This document shows, piece after piece, positions 46,833 to 54,797 of a DNA stretch of 64,000 bases. A program made the translations under genes and the position numbers. Numbering within the stretch: position 1 is the stretch's first letter; each line of letters opens with the position of its first letter. The stretch comes from Sphingomonas sp. LR60 (GTDB lineage Bacteria; Pseudomonadota; Alphaproteobacteria; Sphingomonadales; Sphingomonadaceae): positions 55,399 through 119,398 of the forward strand of contig NZ_JASPFK010000002.1 of NCBI RefSeq assembly GCF_036855935.1. Reading direction: 5' to 3'. The notes below the pieces were generated by a model. It made no database searches, was not told the DNA's origin, and worked only from the letters and a program-made list of their open reading frames with translations.

Positions 46833-47282
46833 ATGTACCGGATCGCCGCACCGTTGCTGTCGCTCGTCCTCGCCACGCCCGCGCTGGCGCAGCTCGCCCC
46901 GGGCGTGCGGATGCCGCCCGAGATCGGTCAGGCCTATGGCCGGCTGGGCAAGGCGATGATGGCGCATGACGCGAGCGGCGTGCGCACGGTGTGGGCCGAG
47001 GATTTCGTGGTCAACTCGCCCGGCGACGCCGTGCTGCACCGCGAAGAGGTGATCGCGCTGATGGCGCGCGACTTCCTCGACTATAAGGATTTCCGCAAGC
47101 ACTTCACCTTCGTCGGCGAGAAGCCCGAGGTGACGGTCGTCATGGGCTATGACACGATGGTCCCGCTCAAGGGGCCGGGCGCGGGCAAGCAGGTGACGCG
47201 GCCGTTCACCGACGTCTGGGCGAAGCGCGCGGGCGGCTGGCAATTGATCGCGCGCCAGGCGACGATCGCCGCGGCGCGCTGA
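46833..47282 (+). CDS. exported NTF2-like (DUF4440-type) protein
   Basis: 149 residues with signal peptide MYRIAAPLLSLVLATPALAQ. The mature part is an NTF2-like cone: AMMAHDASGVRTVWAEDFVV, VNSPGDAVLHREEVIALMA and ending TDVWAKRAGGWQLIARQATI, the typical final beta-strand. GGGAGAG lies 7 bases before the ATG at 46833; earlier in-frame ATGs lack such a site. It is probably a small periplasmic ligand-binding or enzyme-like domain; the family is too broad for a specific role. Convergent with the RES toxin, 9 bases apart. Confidence 0.8.
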   Translation: MYRIAAPLLSLVLATPALAQLAPGVRMPPEIGQAYGRLGKAMMAHDASGVRTVWAEDFVVNSPGDAVLHREEVIALMARDFLDYKDFRKHFTFVGEKPEVTVVMGYDTMVPLKGPGAGKQVTRPFTDVWAKRAGGWQLIARQATIAAAR

Positions 47283-47291
47283 CGCACCCGC

Positions 47292-47840
47292 TCACGGATC
47301 GACGTACGTCTTCCCGAACCGCGCGGCGAGCGCCTGCGCGTCCTCGGGCATCAGCGCGGCGGTCGTCGCGATCGCCATCGCATCGCGCGCGCGGTCGAAC
47401 AGCGCGACGCAGCGCCGGTCGTTGAAGCGCGAGGTGTAGAGGATGCCGTCCGCGCTGCTCCCCGCGTGGATCTCGGCGCCGATCGCCTGCGTGCGGCGAT
47501 AGTCGCTGCCGTGCAGCTCGGTAAACGACAGGCCGTGCGCCGACACGCCCGCATCGACCAGCGGGTACAATTTCAACGCCCGCCGCGCGACCAGCTCGCT
47601 GCGCGCGCGCACCCCCACGTCGCTCGACAGCACGTCGGTGACGCTCGGCACGCGCACCAACGTCTCGCCGAACGCGGTCTCCAGATCGAGCGCGAGGTAC
47701 AGCAGCTTATACCCGCCCGCCGGATCGTCGTAGCGTTGCAGCGGACGCGCGCCGCTCGGGCCGAAGAACAGCGCCGACAAGGTCTTGCGATGGATACGGT
47801 GGAACACCGCGCCCTCGCGCATCCGGCGCAGCCGCAGCAT
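47292..47840 (-). CDS. RES-domain toxin of a toxin-antitoxin pair
   Basis: 182 residues. RES (Arg-Glu-Ser) domain: VFHRIHRKTLSALFFGPSGA near the N-terminus supplies the first Arg region, YLALDLETAFGE the Glu, and the later HGLSFTELHGSDYRRTQAIG and YTSRFNDRRCVALFD segments complete the ADP-ribosyltransferase-like fold. Members degrade NAD+ and arrest growth. The start at 47840 gives MLRLRRMREGAVFHRI; the antitoxin-like gene ends 10 bases upstream, in the usual antitoxin-first order, under one autoregulated promoter (48453-48498). Confidence 0.9.
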   Translation of the reverse strand: MLRLRRMREGAVFHRIHRKTLSALFFGPSGARPLQRYDDPAGGYKLLYLALDLETAFGETLVRVPSVTDVLSSDVGVRARSELVARRALKLYPLVDAGVSAHGLSFTELHGSDYRRTQAIGAEIHAGSSADGILYTSRFNDRRCVALFDRARDAMAIATTAALMPEDAQALAARFGKTYVDP

Positions 47841-47850
47841 CGTGGACGCG

Positions 47851-48449
47851 TCAGCCCGCCCAGCCCGCCGCCAGCGCCGCGAGCCGCGCGCGCGTGTCGG
47901 CATCCGCACCGCCCGCGAGCAGCGCGAGGATCGAGGCCCCCTCCCCGCCGAACCCGTCGAGCGGCGCGGCGAGCAATTGCAACTGCCCCCACGGGTTCAT
48001 GTCGCCGAACGCGTCGAGGATCGGCTTGAGCCCGGCGAGCGCCGCACCGTCGCGGAACTGCGCCGCCGGATACCGGAGCTCGTTGCCATAAGGCACGCCG
48101 AGGATCTGCCGCCGTTGCCGCTGCTTGTCGATCGCCGCGGGGGTGACGCCGAGCAGCTCGGCGACCTCCGCCCGGTCGTACATCCCCCCGACGCGCGTCG
48201 CCAGCTCGGCGCGGAACCCGGCGGTGCGCGCCCGCGCGGCGCGCTCGGCGGCGAGCCGCTCGGGGGTGCGGGGGCGAGGTCGCGCGGCGCGATCGCCAGC
48301 GCCTCGCGCGGGTCCTGCGCGCCGACGATCGCGGCGAGCGTCTCCTCGCTGGCGCTGTCGAGCGCGCGCGCGACCGCATCCGTCAACGCCTGCATCGCGC
48401 GACGGCGCAGCGTGTCGGGGGCGGCGAGCGGGCGGGCGAGCGCAGTCAT
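47851..48449 (-). pseudogene. Xre/MbcA/ParS-type antitoxin of the RES pair, frame broken once
   Basis: Reads as one protein of about 200 residues in two frames. From the ATG at 48449: MTALARPLAAPDTLRRRAMQ through LAIAPRDLAPAP; then, one base out of frame, ERLAAERAARARTAGFRAEL, an HTH-like segment MYDRAEVAELLGVTPAAIDK and the C-terminal region ILDAFGDMNPWGQLQLLAAP, resembling the toxin-binding tail of RES antitoxins. The break lies at two C5 runs (48262-48266, 48270-48274); adding one C to either joins the frames. If truly broken, the intact toxin would be unneutralised, so a sequence error is likely. Directly downstream of a palindromic operator. Confidence 0.75.
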
Positions 48450-48452
48450 CGA

Positions 48453-48498
48453 TTGTCCTTCCTGTCCGCGATATAGACGATCGGGACAGATTGGACAA
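48453..48498 (-). promoter_or_regulatory. autoregulated promoter/operator of the RES toxin-antitoxin operon
   Basis: A 46-base near-palindrome directly before the antitoxin ATG: TTGTCC (48453-48458) and CTGTCC (48462-48467) on one side, GGACAG (48484-48489) and GGACAA (48493-48498) on the other. Read on the minus strand, TTGTCC serves as -35, then exactly 17 bases, then TATATC as -10, so the symmetric half-sites cover the promoter as expected for repression by the antitoxin or the complex. Confidence 0.8.
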
Positions 48499-48500
48499 GG

Positions 48501-48770
48501 TCAGCCGGCACGATAGCCGACCCCGATCCGGTGCGGGGCACCCGCGCGGCGGCGCAGCAGCGCGGACACGTAGCGCAACGCTTCGTCCTCGGCGGCGAAG
48601 CTGCGCACCAACGTCCGTCCCGGCGCACCGATCCGGCCCCAGGCGGTCTCGACGGTGACGCGCCCGAACAGGTCGCGCGCCGCTTGGAGCCGCCAGCGCC
48701 GGTACACCCCGCGCGCCGGGTTGCGCGCGACCAGCTCGATGGCGGCATAAGGGAGCATATCGGGCATCAT
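48501..48770 (-). CDS. WGR-domain protein
   Basis: 89 residues. The WGR signature appears as VETAWGRIGAPGRTLVRSFA after YRRWRLQAARDLFGRV; the domain binds nucleic acid in poly(ADP-ribose) polymerases and occurs alone in many proteobacterial small proteins. GGAGG lies about 7 bases before the ATG at 48770 (a second ATG follows directly). Its stop lies just before the toxin-antitoxin operator, on the same strand; whether it shares function with the TA operon is unclear. Interesting because RES toxins consume NAD and WGR domains accompany NAD-using ADP-ribosylation enzymes. Confidence 0.82.
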   Translation of the reverse strand: MMPDMLPYAAIELVARNPARGVYRRWRLQAARDLFGRVTVETAWGRIGAPGRTLVRSFAAEDEALRYVSALLRRRAGAPHRIGVGYRAG

Positions 48771-49141
48771 CGCGGCCTCCTGCGGTGCACGCCGGAAGGT
48801 AGCGGAGCGGCAGGGCGCTGTCCGACGGATTTCCTGACTCACCGGCGGCGCGATGATTCAGGCGGTCGATCACTACCTCGTCATTCCCGCGAAGGCGGGA
48901 ATCCAGAACCTCTGGCGTTCGTGGCGCCAACGAAGCCCTGCGCGTCTGGATTCCCGCCTTCGCGGTAATGACGTGGAATGTGAGGCTGATCACTGCCCTC
49001 GATACGGCGCGCACGTGCATCGGCGCTGCAAGCCCCGCAATGTCAGCACCAGATGCTTCAGCAGCTCGCGGCTATCTACGGACATGGCGGTTCTCGCCAA
49101 CGCGCATATTCCGTTGGTATGAATGGGCGACTTAAGAATGG
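48771..49141. other. intergenic region with a palindromic repeat
   Basis: About 370 bases with no credible gene. It contains the 95-base palindrome at 48879-48973; the right half, from about 49040, is less GC-rich and leads into the hypothetical gene at 49142. Confidence 0.55.
48879..48973. repeat. palindromic repeat, second family
   Basis: Arms CGTCATTCCCGCGAAGGCGG and its complement CCGCCTTCGCGGTAATGACG with inner AATCCAGA/TCTGGATT. Related in its CGTCAT ends and AATCCAG core to the 17079-type element but with a different stem. 95 bases. Confidence 0.82.
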
Positions 49142-49528
49142 CTATTCAGACGTCACTTCCGCGCCGCCAATCATAGGGGTGGGTTTCGGACTGGAAGGTC
49201 CGGGTGCCATTTCGCCCCCGTCATCTTTTCTCGACGTCAACCAATCTGGCAACGACGGTCCATAGCGCTTCCACATTTCCTTGGTTGCCGTTCGCTCTTG
49301 GACAGTGGGCGGAGGTGAACCGCTGAGATCCTTCACTGGCATGCGCATCTCACTCAGTAGCCTGATCGCAGTCATAGCATACCTTTGCACCGGGACAGCG
49401 GCTGCCTTCCACCAAGCCCGGACATTACCATTCCCGATCCGATGGGTACGCTCGACGGCACTCTGCCGGCAGTAGGCTTCGTCAGCACATATCTTCGTCC
49501 GTTCTATTTTCCGCCTTCCAACCGTCAC
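49142..49528 (-). CDS. hypothetical protein, possible HTH domain
   Basis: 128 residues, less GC-rich than its neighbours. The first half (ICADEAYCRQSAVERTHRIG, then NVRAWWKAAAVPVQRYAMTA) looks like a helix-turn-helix of the type in which W-W-K-x-x-x-V-P follows the turn, as in some phage and plasmid regulators. The second half is Pro/Ser-rich and probably disordered. No signal peptide. The composition and HTH-like pattern hint at mobile-element origin. Assignment is tentative. Confidence 0.4.
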   Translation of the reverse strand: MTVGRRKIERTKICADEAYCRQSAVERTHRIGNGNVRAWWKAAAVPVQRYAMTAIRLLSEMRMPVKDLSGSPPPTVQERTATKEMWKRYGPSLPDWLTSRKDDGGEMAPGPSSPKPTPMIGGAEVTSE

Positions 49529-49698
49529 TTATACGGCCGAACCGAAGCCCCCTCCCCCTGTGCCCCCGCTGCCACAGCCACACCCCTGTCACAGCCGCGT
49601 AACCGAACCTCCGCGGTAACGTCATCTAACCCCGTCATGCGCGCCTCATCATCGGCCGGCGGCGAACGTCGGCGTCACAGCGCCCAAGGGGGAGCCAC

Positions 49699-52522
49699 AT
49701 GCTCATCAACCGTCCCGGCGTCCGCGTCATCGCGGGCGTCTCGCTCATCGCACTCGCCGTCGCCGCACAGCCCGCCGTCGCCGGCACCGCGCCGGATGCC
49801 GCCCCCGCCGGCACCGTCGCCGCGGTCGCGGGGCCGAGCGTGTCGGGGCACATCTATGACGCCACCGGCGCGGCGCTGCCCGGCGCGCGGATCGTCGTCG
49901 AGGGCACCGGCGCGCAGGCGACCACCGACCTGCAGGGCGGGTTCACGATCGCCACCCCCGATGCGACCAGCGCGGTGACGCTGCTGATCGACTATCTCGG
50001 CCGCCCGCAGGCGACGCAGGGCGTGACCGCGGCGGAGCGCGCGCGCGACGTCGAGATCGTGCTGCCCGCAGCCGGCGAGAACGGGGGCGACATCGTCGTG
50101 CGCGGCGCGTCGCTGTTCGACAATACCGCGCGCGCGCTCAACCAGCAGCGTACCGCCAACAACACGATCACCGTGATATCGTCGGACGCGATCGGGCGCT
50201 TCCCCGATCCGAACATCGCCGAGGCGCTGCAACGCGCGCCGGGCGTCGGGATCGAGCGCGATCAGGGCGAGGGCCGCTACATCAACGTGCGCGGTGCGCC
50301 GAGCGAATGGTCGGCGATCTCGGTCGACGGCATCCAGATCCCGTCGGTCGATCCGACGACGCGCGCGGTCGATCTCGACACGCTGCCGTCGGACATCGTC
50401 GCCAATATCGAAGTGACCAAGTCGCTGCTGCCCTATCAGGATGCGGATCTCGATCGCGGGCGCGGTCAACATCACCACGCGCTCGGCGTTCGATCGCAAG
50501 GGCTTCGCGCTTACGGGCATGGCGGGCGCGAGCTACAACCAGCTCGGCAAGGGCAGCGATTATCGCGCGTCGGGATCGGTCGGCGATCGCTTCGGCGCCG
50601 ATCGCCAGTTCGGCGTGCTGCTGTCGGGCAGCTATTCGCGCACCGATCGCCAGCCCGACAATGTCGAGAACGCCTGGACCCCGACCAGCGCCGGGCTGCG
50701 CGTCACCGAGACGTTGTTCAAGGATTACGTGACGAAGCGCGAGCGGATCGCGGGCACCGCGGCGCTGGAATGGCGCCCCACCGACGCGACGCGCACCTGG
50801 GTGCGCGGCACCTATGCGCGGTTCGAGGATAACGAATATCGCGACCGGATCGGCATCACCTGGAACGCCGATCAGGCCGCGCCGGTCGCCGGCTCGACCG
50901 ACACCGCCGCGACCTGGACGCGGACGCGGATCGAAAAGGCGCTGCGCCACCGCATGCAGGTCAACGAGATCAAGACCGTCACCGGCGGCATCGAGCAGCA
51001 ATTGGGCGAAGGTCAGGTGCGCGCCGATGTCGCATATAGCGAGACGTCGCAGACCTATCCGCGCCGCGACGAACTGGTGTTCCGCTCGACGCTGCGCCCC
51101 ACGCTGTCGTACGATTTCGGGCGCGACACCGATCTGCCGAGCTATTCGCTGTTCACCTCGAACGAGCATCTGCAGCTCGATCGCTACGGGTTCCGCGAGA
51201 ACAGCTATCGCAGCAACACCACGAAAAACGACGAATTCACCGCGCAGATCCGCATGGACATTCCGCAGCCGCTGGGCAGCGGCACCGCGACGCTGTCGAC
51301 CGGCGGCAAGTTCCGCGCGCGCAACATCCTCGCCGACGAGGAACGGCTGCGTGACCAGCGCGCGTCCGCCGCGCCGACGCAGACGCTCGCCGGATTGCTG
51401 TCCGATCAGGACTCGCGCAACTTCGACTATGACCTCGGCGACCGGTTCAATACCGGGCTGGTCGACAGCTATTTCGACGCGACCAAGAGCGCGGCACAGC
51501 GCCGCCTCCCGCAATCGGTGAGCGCCGATTACCGCGCGACCGAAAAACTGCTCGCCATGTTCGGGATGGGCACGTTCGAGTTCGGCGCGACGACGCTGAT
51601 CGCTGGCTTGCGCGTCGAGGCGACGTCGTTCCGCAGCGAGGCGCCGAGCGTGGCGCGCGACGGCACGATCGGCAATGCGCGCGGCGACACCAGCTACACC
51701 GATTTCTTCCCTAATCTGACGCTGCGCCAGGCGTTCACGCCCAACCTGATCGGGCGTGTCGCGCTGACCCGCGCGATCAACCGCCCGAACTTCCCGCAGA
51801 TCGCGCCGCGCGTGCTCGAGACGACCGAGGGCACGACGGTGCGCGTCGAATTCGGCAACCCGAACCTGCGCCCGACGCTGTCGAACAATGTCGATGCGGG
51901 CGTCGAATATTACATCCGCCCGCTCGGCGTGATCGCGGTCAACGGCTTCTACAAGGACCTCAGCGACTATCGCTACAACGTCACCGGGTTCGGCACCTAC
52001 AATGGTGTCGCGGGTGCGGTGCTGAGCCGTCCGGTCAACGCGCGCGAGGGCAAGCTCTACGGCGTCGAGGTCAATTGGCAGCAGCAATTGTCGTTCCTGC
52101 CCGGCGCGCTGGGCGGGTTCGGGGTGTTCGCCAATTACACCTATACCGCGGGCGATGCGCGCTTCGATACGCCGTTCGGCGGGCGCACGCGCTTCCGCCT
52201 GCCCGGCCAGTCGACGCATATGTGGAACGCCAGCCTGTTCTACGAGCGTGGCCCGGTGAACCTGCGCGTCGCCTATACCAAGCGCAGCGATTATCTCGAC
52301 GAGATCAACGCCGACCTCCCCGCGCTCGACCTCTATTGGGAGGGCCGCGGTCAGCTCGACGCGACCGGCAGCGTCCAGCTTACCAAGGAGATCAACCTGT
52401 TCGTCGAGGGCAAGAACCTCACCAACTCGGCGGGGGTGCGCTATTACGGCGAGCGCCAGCGCGTCTATGAATATGAGAAGTTCGGTTACACGATCTTCGG
52501 CGGCGTGCGGGTGAAGCTGTGA
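49699..52522 (+). pseudogene. TonB-dependent receptor with carboxypeptidase-like N-domain, frame broken once
   Basis: Reads as one receptor of about 940 residues. Signal peptide (MLINRPGVRVIAGVSLIALA), then a carboxypeptidase-regulatory-like beta-domain (VSGHIYDATGAALPGARIVV), a TonB box (GDIVVRGAS), and a plug (IAEALQRAPGVGIERDQGEG, YINVRGAPSEW). The plug is cut at 50448-50452: the sequence has DAD followed by a frame change, then SIAGAVNITTRS in another frame. Removing one base at GATCTCG restores the canonical DADSIAGAVNI motif, and the barrel then continues to the C-terminal GGVRVKL. The GTG of the phytase gene overlaps its stop, so the pair is co-translated; the receptor probably imports phytate-derived or other phosphorylated ligands. 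Confidence 0.88.
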
Positions 52523-53550
52523 GGCGCGCACTGCCGCTCGCGCTGTTGCTGTCCGGCTGTGCGACGGCGACGCCGGTCGCACAGCCGGCGGCCGACACCG
52601 TGCCGACTGTCGCCGCGACCGCGGAAACCGATCCGGTCGACACCGCCGCGGATGCCGCGGACGATCCCGCGATCTGGCGCAACCCGCGCGATCCCGCGAA
52701 GAGCCTCGTGATCGGCACCGACAAGCAGGCGGGCATCCACGTCTACGACCTGAAGGGCAAACGCCTGTCGTTCACGCCGGCGGCGCGGCTCAACAACGTC
52801 GACCTGCGCGACCTCGGCGCGCGCGTGATCGTCGCGGCGAGCGATCGTGCCGACAAGGCGCACGGGCATGTCGCCTTGTTCACGCTCGATACCGCCCGCG
52901 CGCGGCTGGTGCCGCTCGGCCGCTATCAGTCGGGCGCGGGCGAGGCCTATGGCATGTGCCTGTGGCAGCGCGCGCGCGACAAGGCGCTGTTCGGGTTCGT
53001 GGTGATGAAGGACGGGCGCGTCGATCAGGTCGCGATCGACCTCGCCGCTGCGACGCCGCGCGTCACCACCGTCCGCTCGATGAAGCTCGCGACCCAGGCC
53101 GAGGGCTGCGTCGCGGACGATCGCACCGGGTTGTTGTATGTCGCGGAGGAGGACGTCGGGATCTGGCGCTTCGGCGCCGATCCGGCCGCGCCGGTCACCG
53201 GCACGAAGGTCGCGTCGGTCGACGGCAAGACGCTGGTCGCGGATGCCGAGGGGCTCGCGATCGCGCCGCGCGGACGGACCGGCGGATATCTCGTCGTTTC
53301 CAGCCAGGGCGACAGCAAATACACGCTCTACCGGCTACCGGACGTCACCTTCGCGGGGTATTTTCGCGTCGGCGGTGGCACCATCGACGGCACCAGTGAG
53401 ACCGACGGCATCGAACTGGCGCTCGGCGACTTCGGTCCGGACTATCCCGGCGGGCTGTTCGTCGCGCAGGACGGCGACAATGCGCCGGACACACAAAATT
53501 TCAAATATGTCAGCTGGAACAAGGTGTTACGGGCACTCAAGCTGCGGTGA
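52519..53550 (+). CDS. beta-propeller phytase lipoprotein
   Basis: 343 residues. Lipoprotein signal MRRALPLALLLSGC, then a six-bladed propeller: DTAADAADDPAIWRNPRDPA (first metal-site Asp residues), DLKGKRLSFTPAARLNNVDL, QAEGCVADDRTGLLYVAEED (calcium/phosphate-site acidic residues), ADAEGLAIAPRGRTGGYLVV and the closing FVAQDGDNAPDTQNFKYVSW. It releases phosphate from myo-inositol hexakisphosphate in the periplasm or on the outer membrane. GTG start overlaps the receptor stop. Co-transcription with a TonB receptor is a common arrangement for beta-propeller phytases in sphingomonads and Caulobacter relatives. Confidence 0.94.
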   Translation: MRRALPLALLLSGCATATPVAQPAADTVPTVAATAETDPVDTAADAADDPAIWRNPRDPAKSLVIGTDKQAGIHVYDLKGKRLSFTPAARLNNVDLRDLGARVIVAASDRADKAHGHVALFTLDTARARLVPLGRYQSGAGEAYGMCLWQRARDKALFGFVVMKDGRVDQVAIDLAAATPRVTTVRSMKLATQAEGCVADDRTGLLYVAEEDVGIWRFGADPAAPVTGTKVASVDGKTLVADAEGLAIAPRGRTGGYLVVSSQGDSKYTLYRLPDVTFAGYFRVGGGTIDGTSETDGIELALGDFGPDYPGGLFVAQDGDNAPDTQNFKYVSWNKVLRALKLR

Positions 53551-53593
53551 GTCGCACTTGACAGGCGATGGATGACGGCAGAACCTCGCGGAT

Positions 53594-54760
53594 ATGACCG
53601 GTTTGCTGCTGCTCCTGCTGGCGCAAGTCGCCGCTGCCCCTAACCCTCAGACGAACGACGTAATTGTCGTCGGGCGTCGCGCCGAGAAGGAGCTGGCGGC
53701 ATGCCTCGCGCGGCAATGCCCGCCCGCCCAGGAGGTCGAGGCGTCGCTGCAAGCGTCCGTCGAACAATTCGCCGACGGCCGCTACCCCGACGCCCGCCGC
53801 ACGCTGCAACGCGCGATCGACCGCAACAAACGCTATGCCGCAACGCTCCCGGGGCCGGTTTCCAGCCTGTATGCGACGCTGGCGACGGTCGCCGAACATG
53901 AGGGCGATGCGCAGTTGTGGCGGACCGCGTCGCGCAACAACCTGCTGACGTTGCGCGAACAACTCGGCGAAACCAACGTCGCGACAATGCGCGAGGAACT
54001 GCAATTCGCCGATGACATGGTCAGCCAGGGGTCGTGGCGGCTCGGCGACGACACCTACGCCAAGATCCAGCGCCGCGCGGTCGCGGGCGGGCGCAACGAC
54101 ATCGCCGCAGCCGCCGCGTTCCGACGCGCGTGGCTGGCGCTCGCCCTCACCCGCACGCACGACGCCGAGCGGTTCGCGGACGAGGCGGTGACGCTGGCAG
54201 GGCCGGGCGACGCGACGATGGCGCAACTGCGCGAGATCGTGCGGACGCGGATCGCGATCCGCAAGGGCGACGACGGCGCGGTCGACGCGCTGGCCGCCCG
54301 GATCCGCCAAGCCAACGACGGTCGCCCGACGTTGCTGTACGCCCCGCCGGTCGAGGACATCAATCCGCCCCCGCAGCTTGTCGACAACGGGATGCAGCGC
54401 GACCGCGGAATCCGTTTCGCCGACGTCGGTTACTGGATCCGCCCCGATGGCACGGTGGTCGATGCCGAGCTGTTGCGCACCAACGGGCTCGGGCAATGGT
54501 CGCCGGTGATCCTCAAACATGTCCGCGCGCGCCGCTACGTTCCGCTGCGGCTCACCGAGGGTCAGCCGGGGCTGTACCGGATCGATCGCTTCACGGTCCG
54601 CGGGACCCAATCGACGCCGACCGGCACGCGCCTGTCGCAGCGGATGGGACCTTTGTCGGTGCACATCATCGACCTGACCGAAACCGAGGCGATGAGCGAC
54701 GCGCATCGCCAGCGGATCGCGCAGGGCATTCCGCCGACGGTGCCGACCGGGGTGAATTGA
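53594..54760 (+). CDS. exported TonB-C-like protein with helical N-domain
   Basis: 388 residues: signal peptide MTGLLLLLLAQVAAA, a helical TPR-like region (about 35-240, for example AEHEGDAQLWRTASRNNLLT) and a C-terminal TonB-C-like segment (IRFADVGYWIRPDGTVVDAE, then WSPVILKHVRARRYVPLRLT) in which a GxVxDA-type strand and the conserved RYVP ending can be seen. It has no membrane anchor besides the signal peptide, so it is not a classical TonB. The broken gene at 42058-44029 has the same design. It follows the phytase by 43 bases and may belong to its operon. Confidence 0.72.
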   Translation: MTGLLLLLLAQVAAAPNPQTNDVIVVGRRAEKELAACLARQCPPAQEVEASLQASVEQFADGRYPDARRTLQRAIDRNKRYAATLPGPVSSLYATLATVAEHEGDAQLWRTASRNNLLTLREQLGETNVATMREELQFADDMVSQGSWRLGDDTYAKIQRRAVAGGRNDIAAAAAFRRAWLALALTRTHDAERFADEAVTLAGPGDATMAQLREIVRTRIAIRKGDDGAVDALAARIRQANDGRPTLLYAPPVEDINPPPQLVDNGMQRDRGIRFADVGYWIRPDGTVVDAELLRTNGLGQWSPVILKHVRARRYVPLRLTEGQPGLYRIDRFTVRGTQSTPTGTRLSQRMGPLSVHIIDLTETEAMSDAHRQRIAQGIPPTVPTGVN

Positions 54761-54797
54761 GGCGGGGCGTTCCCCGCCCCGGCCGCGCATCGCCGCG

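Noticed and set aside
50282..52582. 766-codon minus-strand open frame
   Set aside because: Antisense to the second TonB receptor; no recognisable domain.
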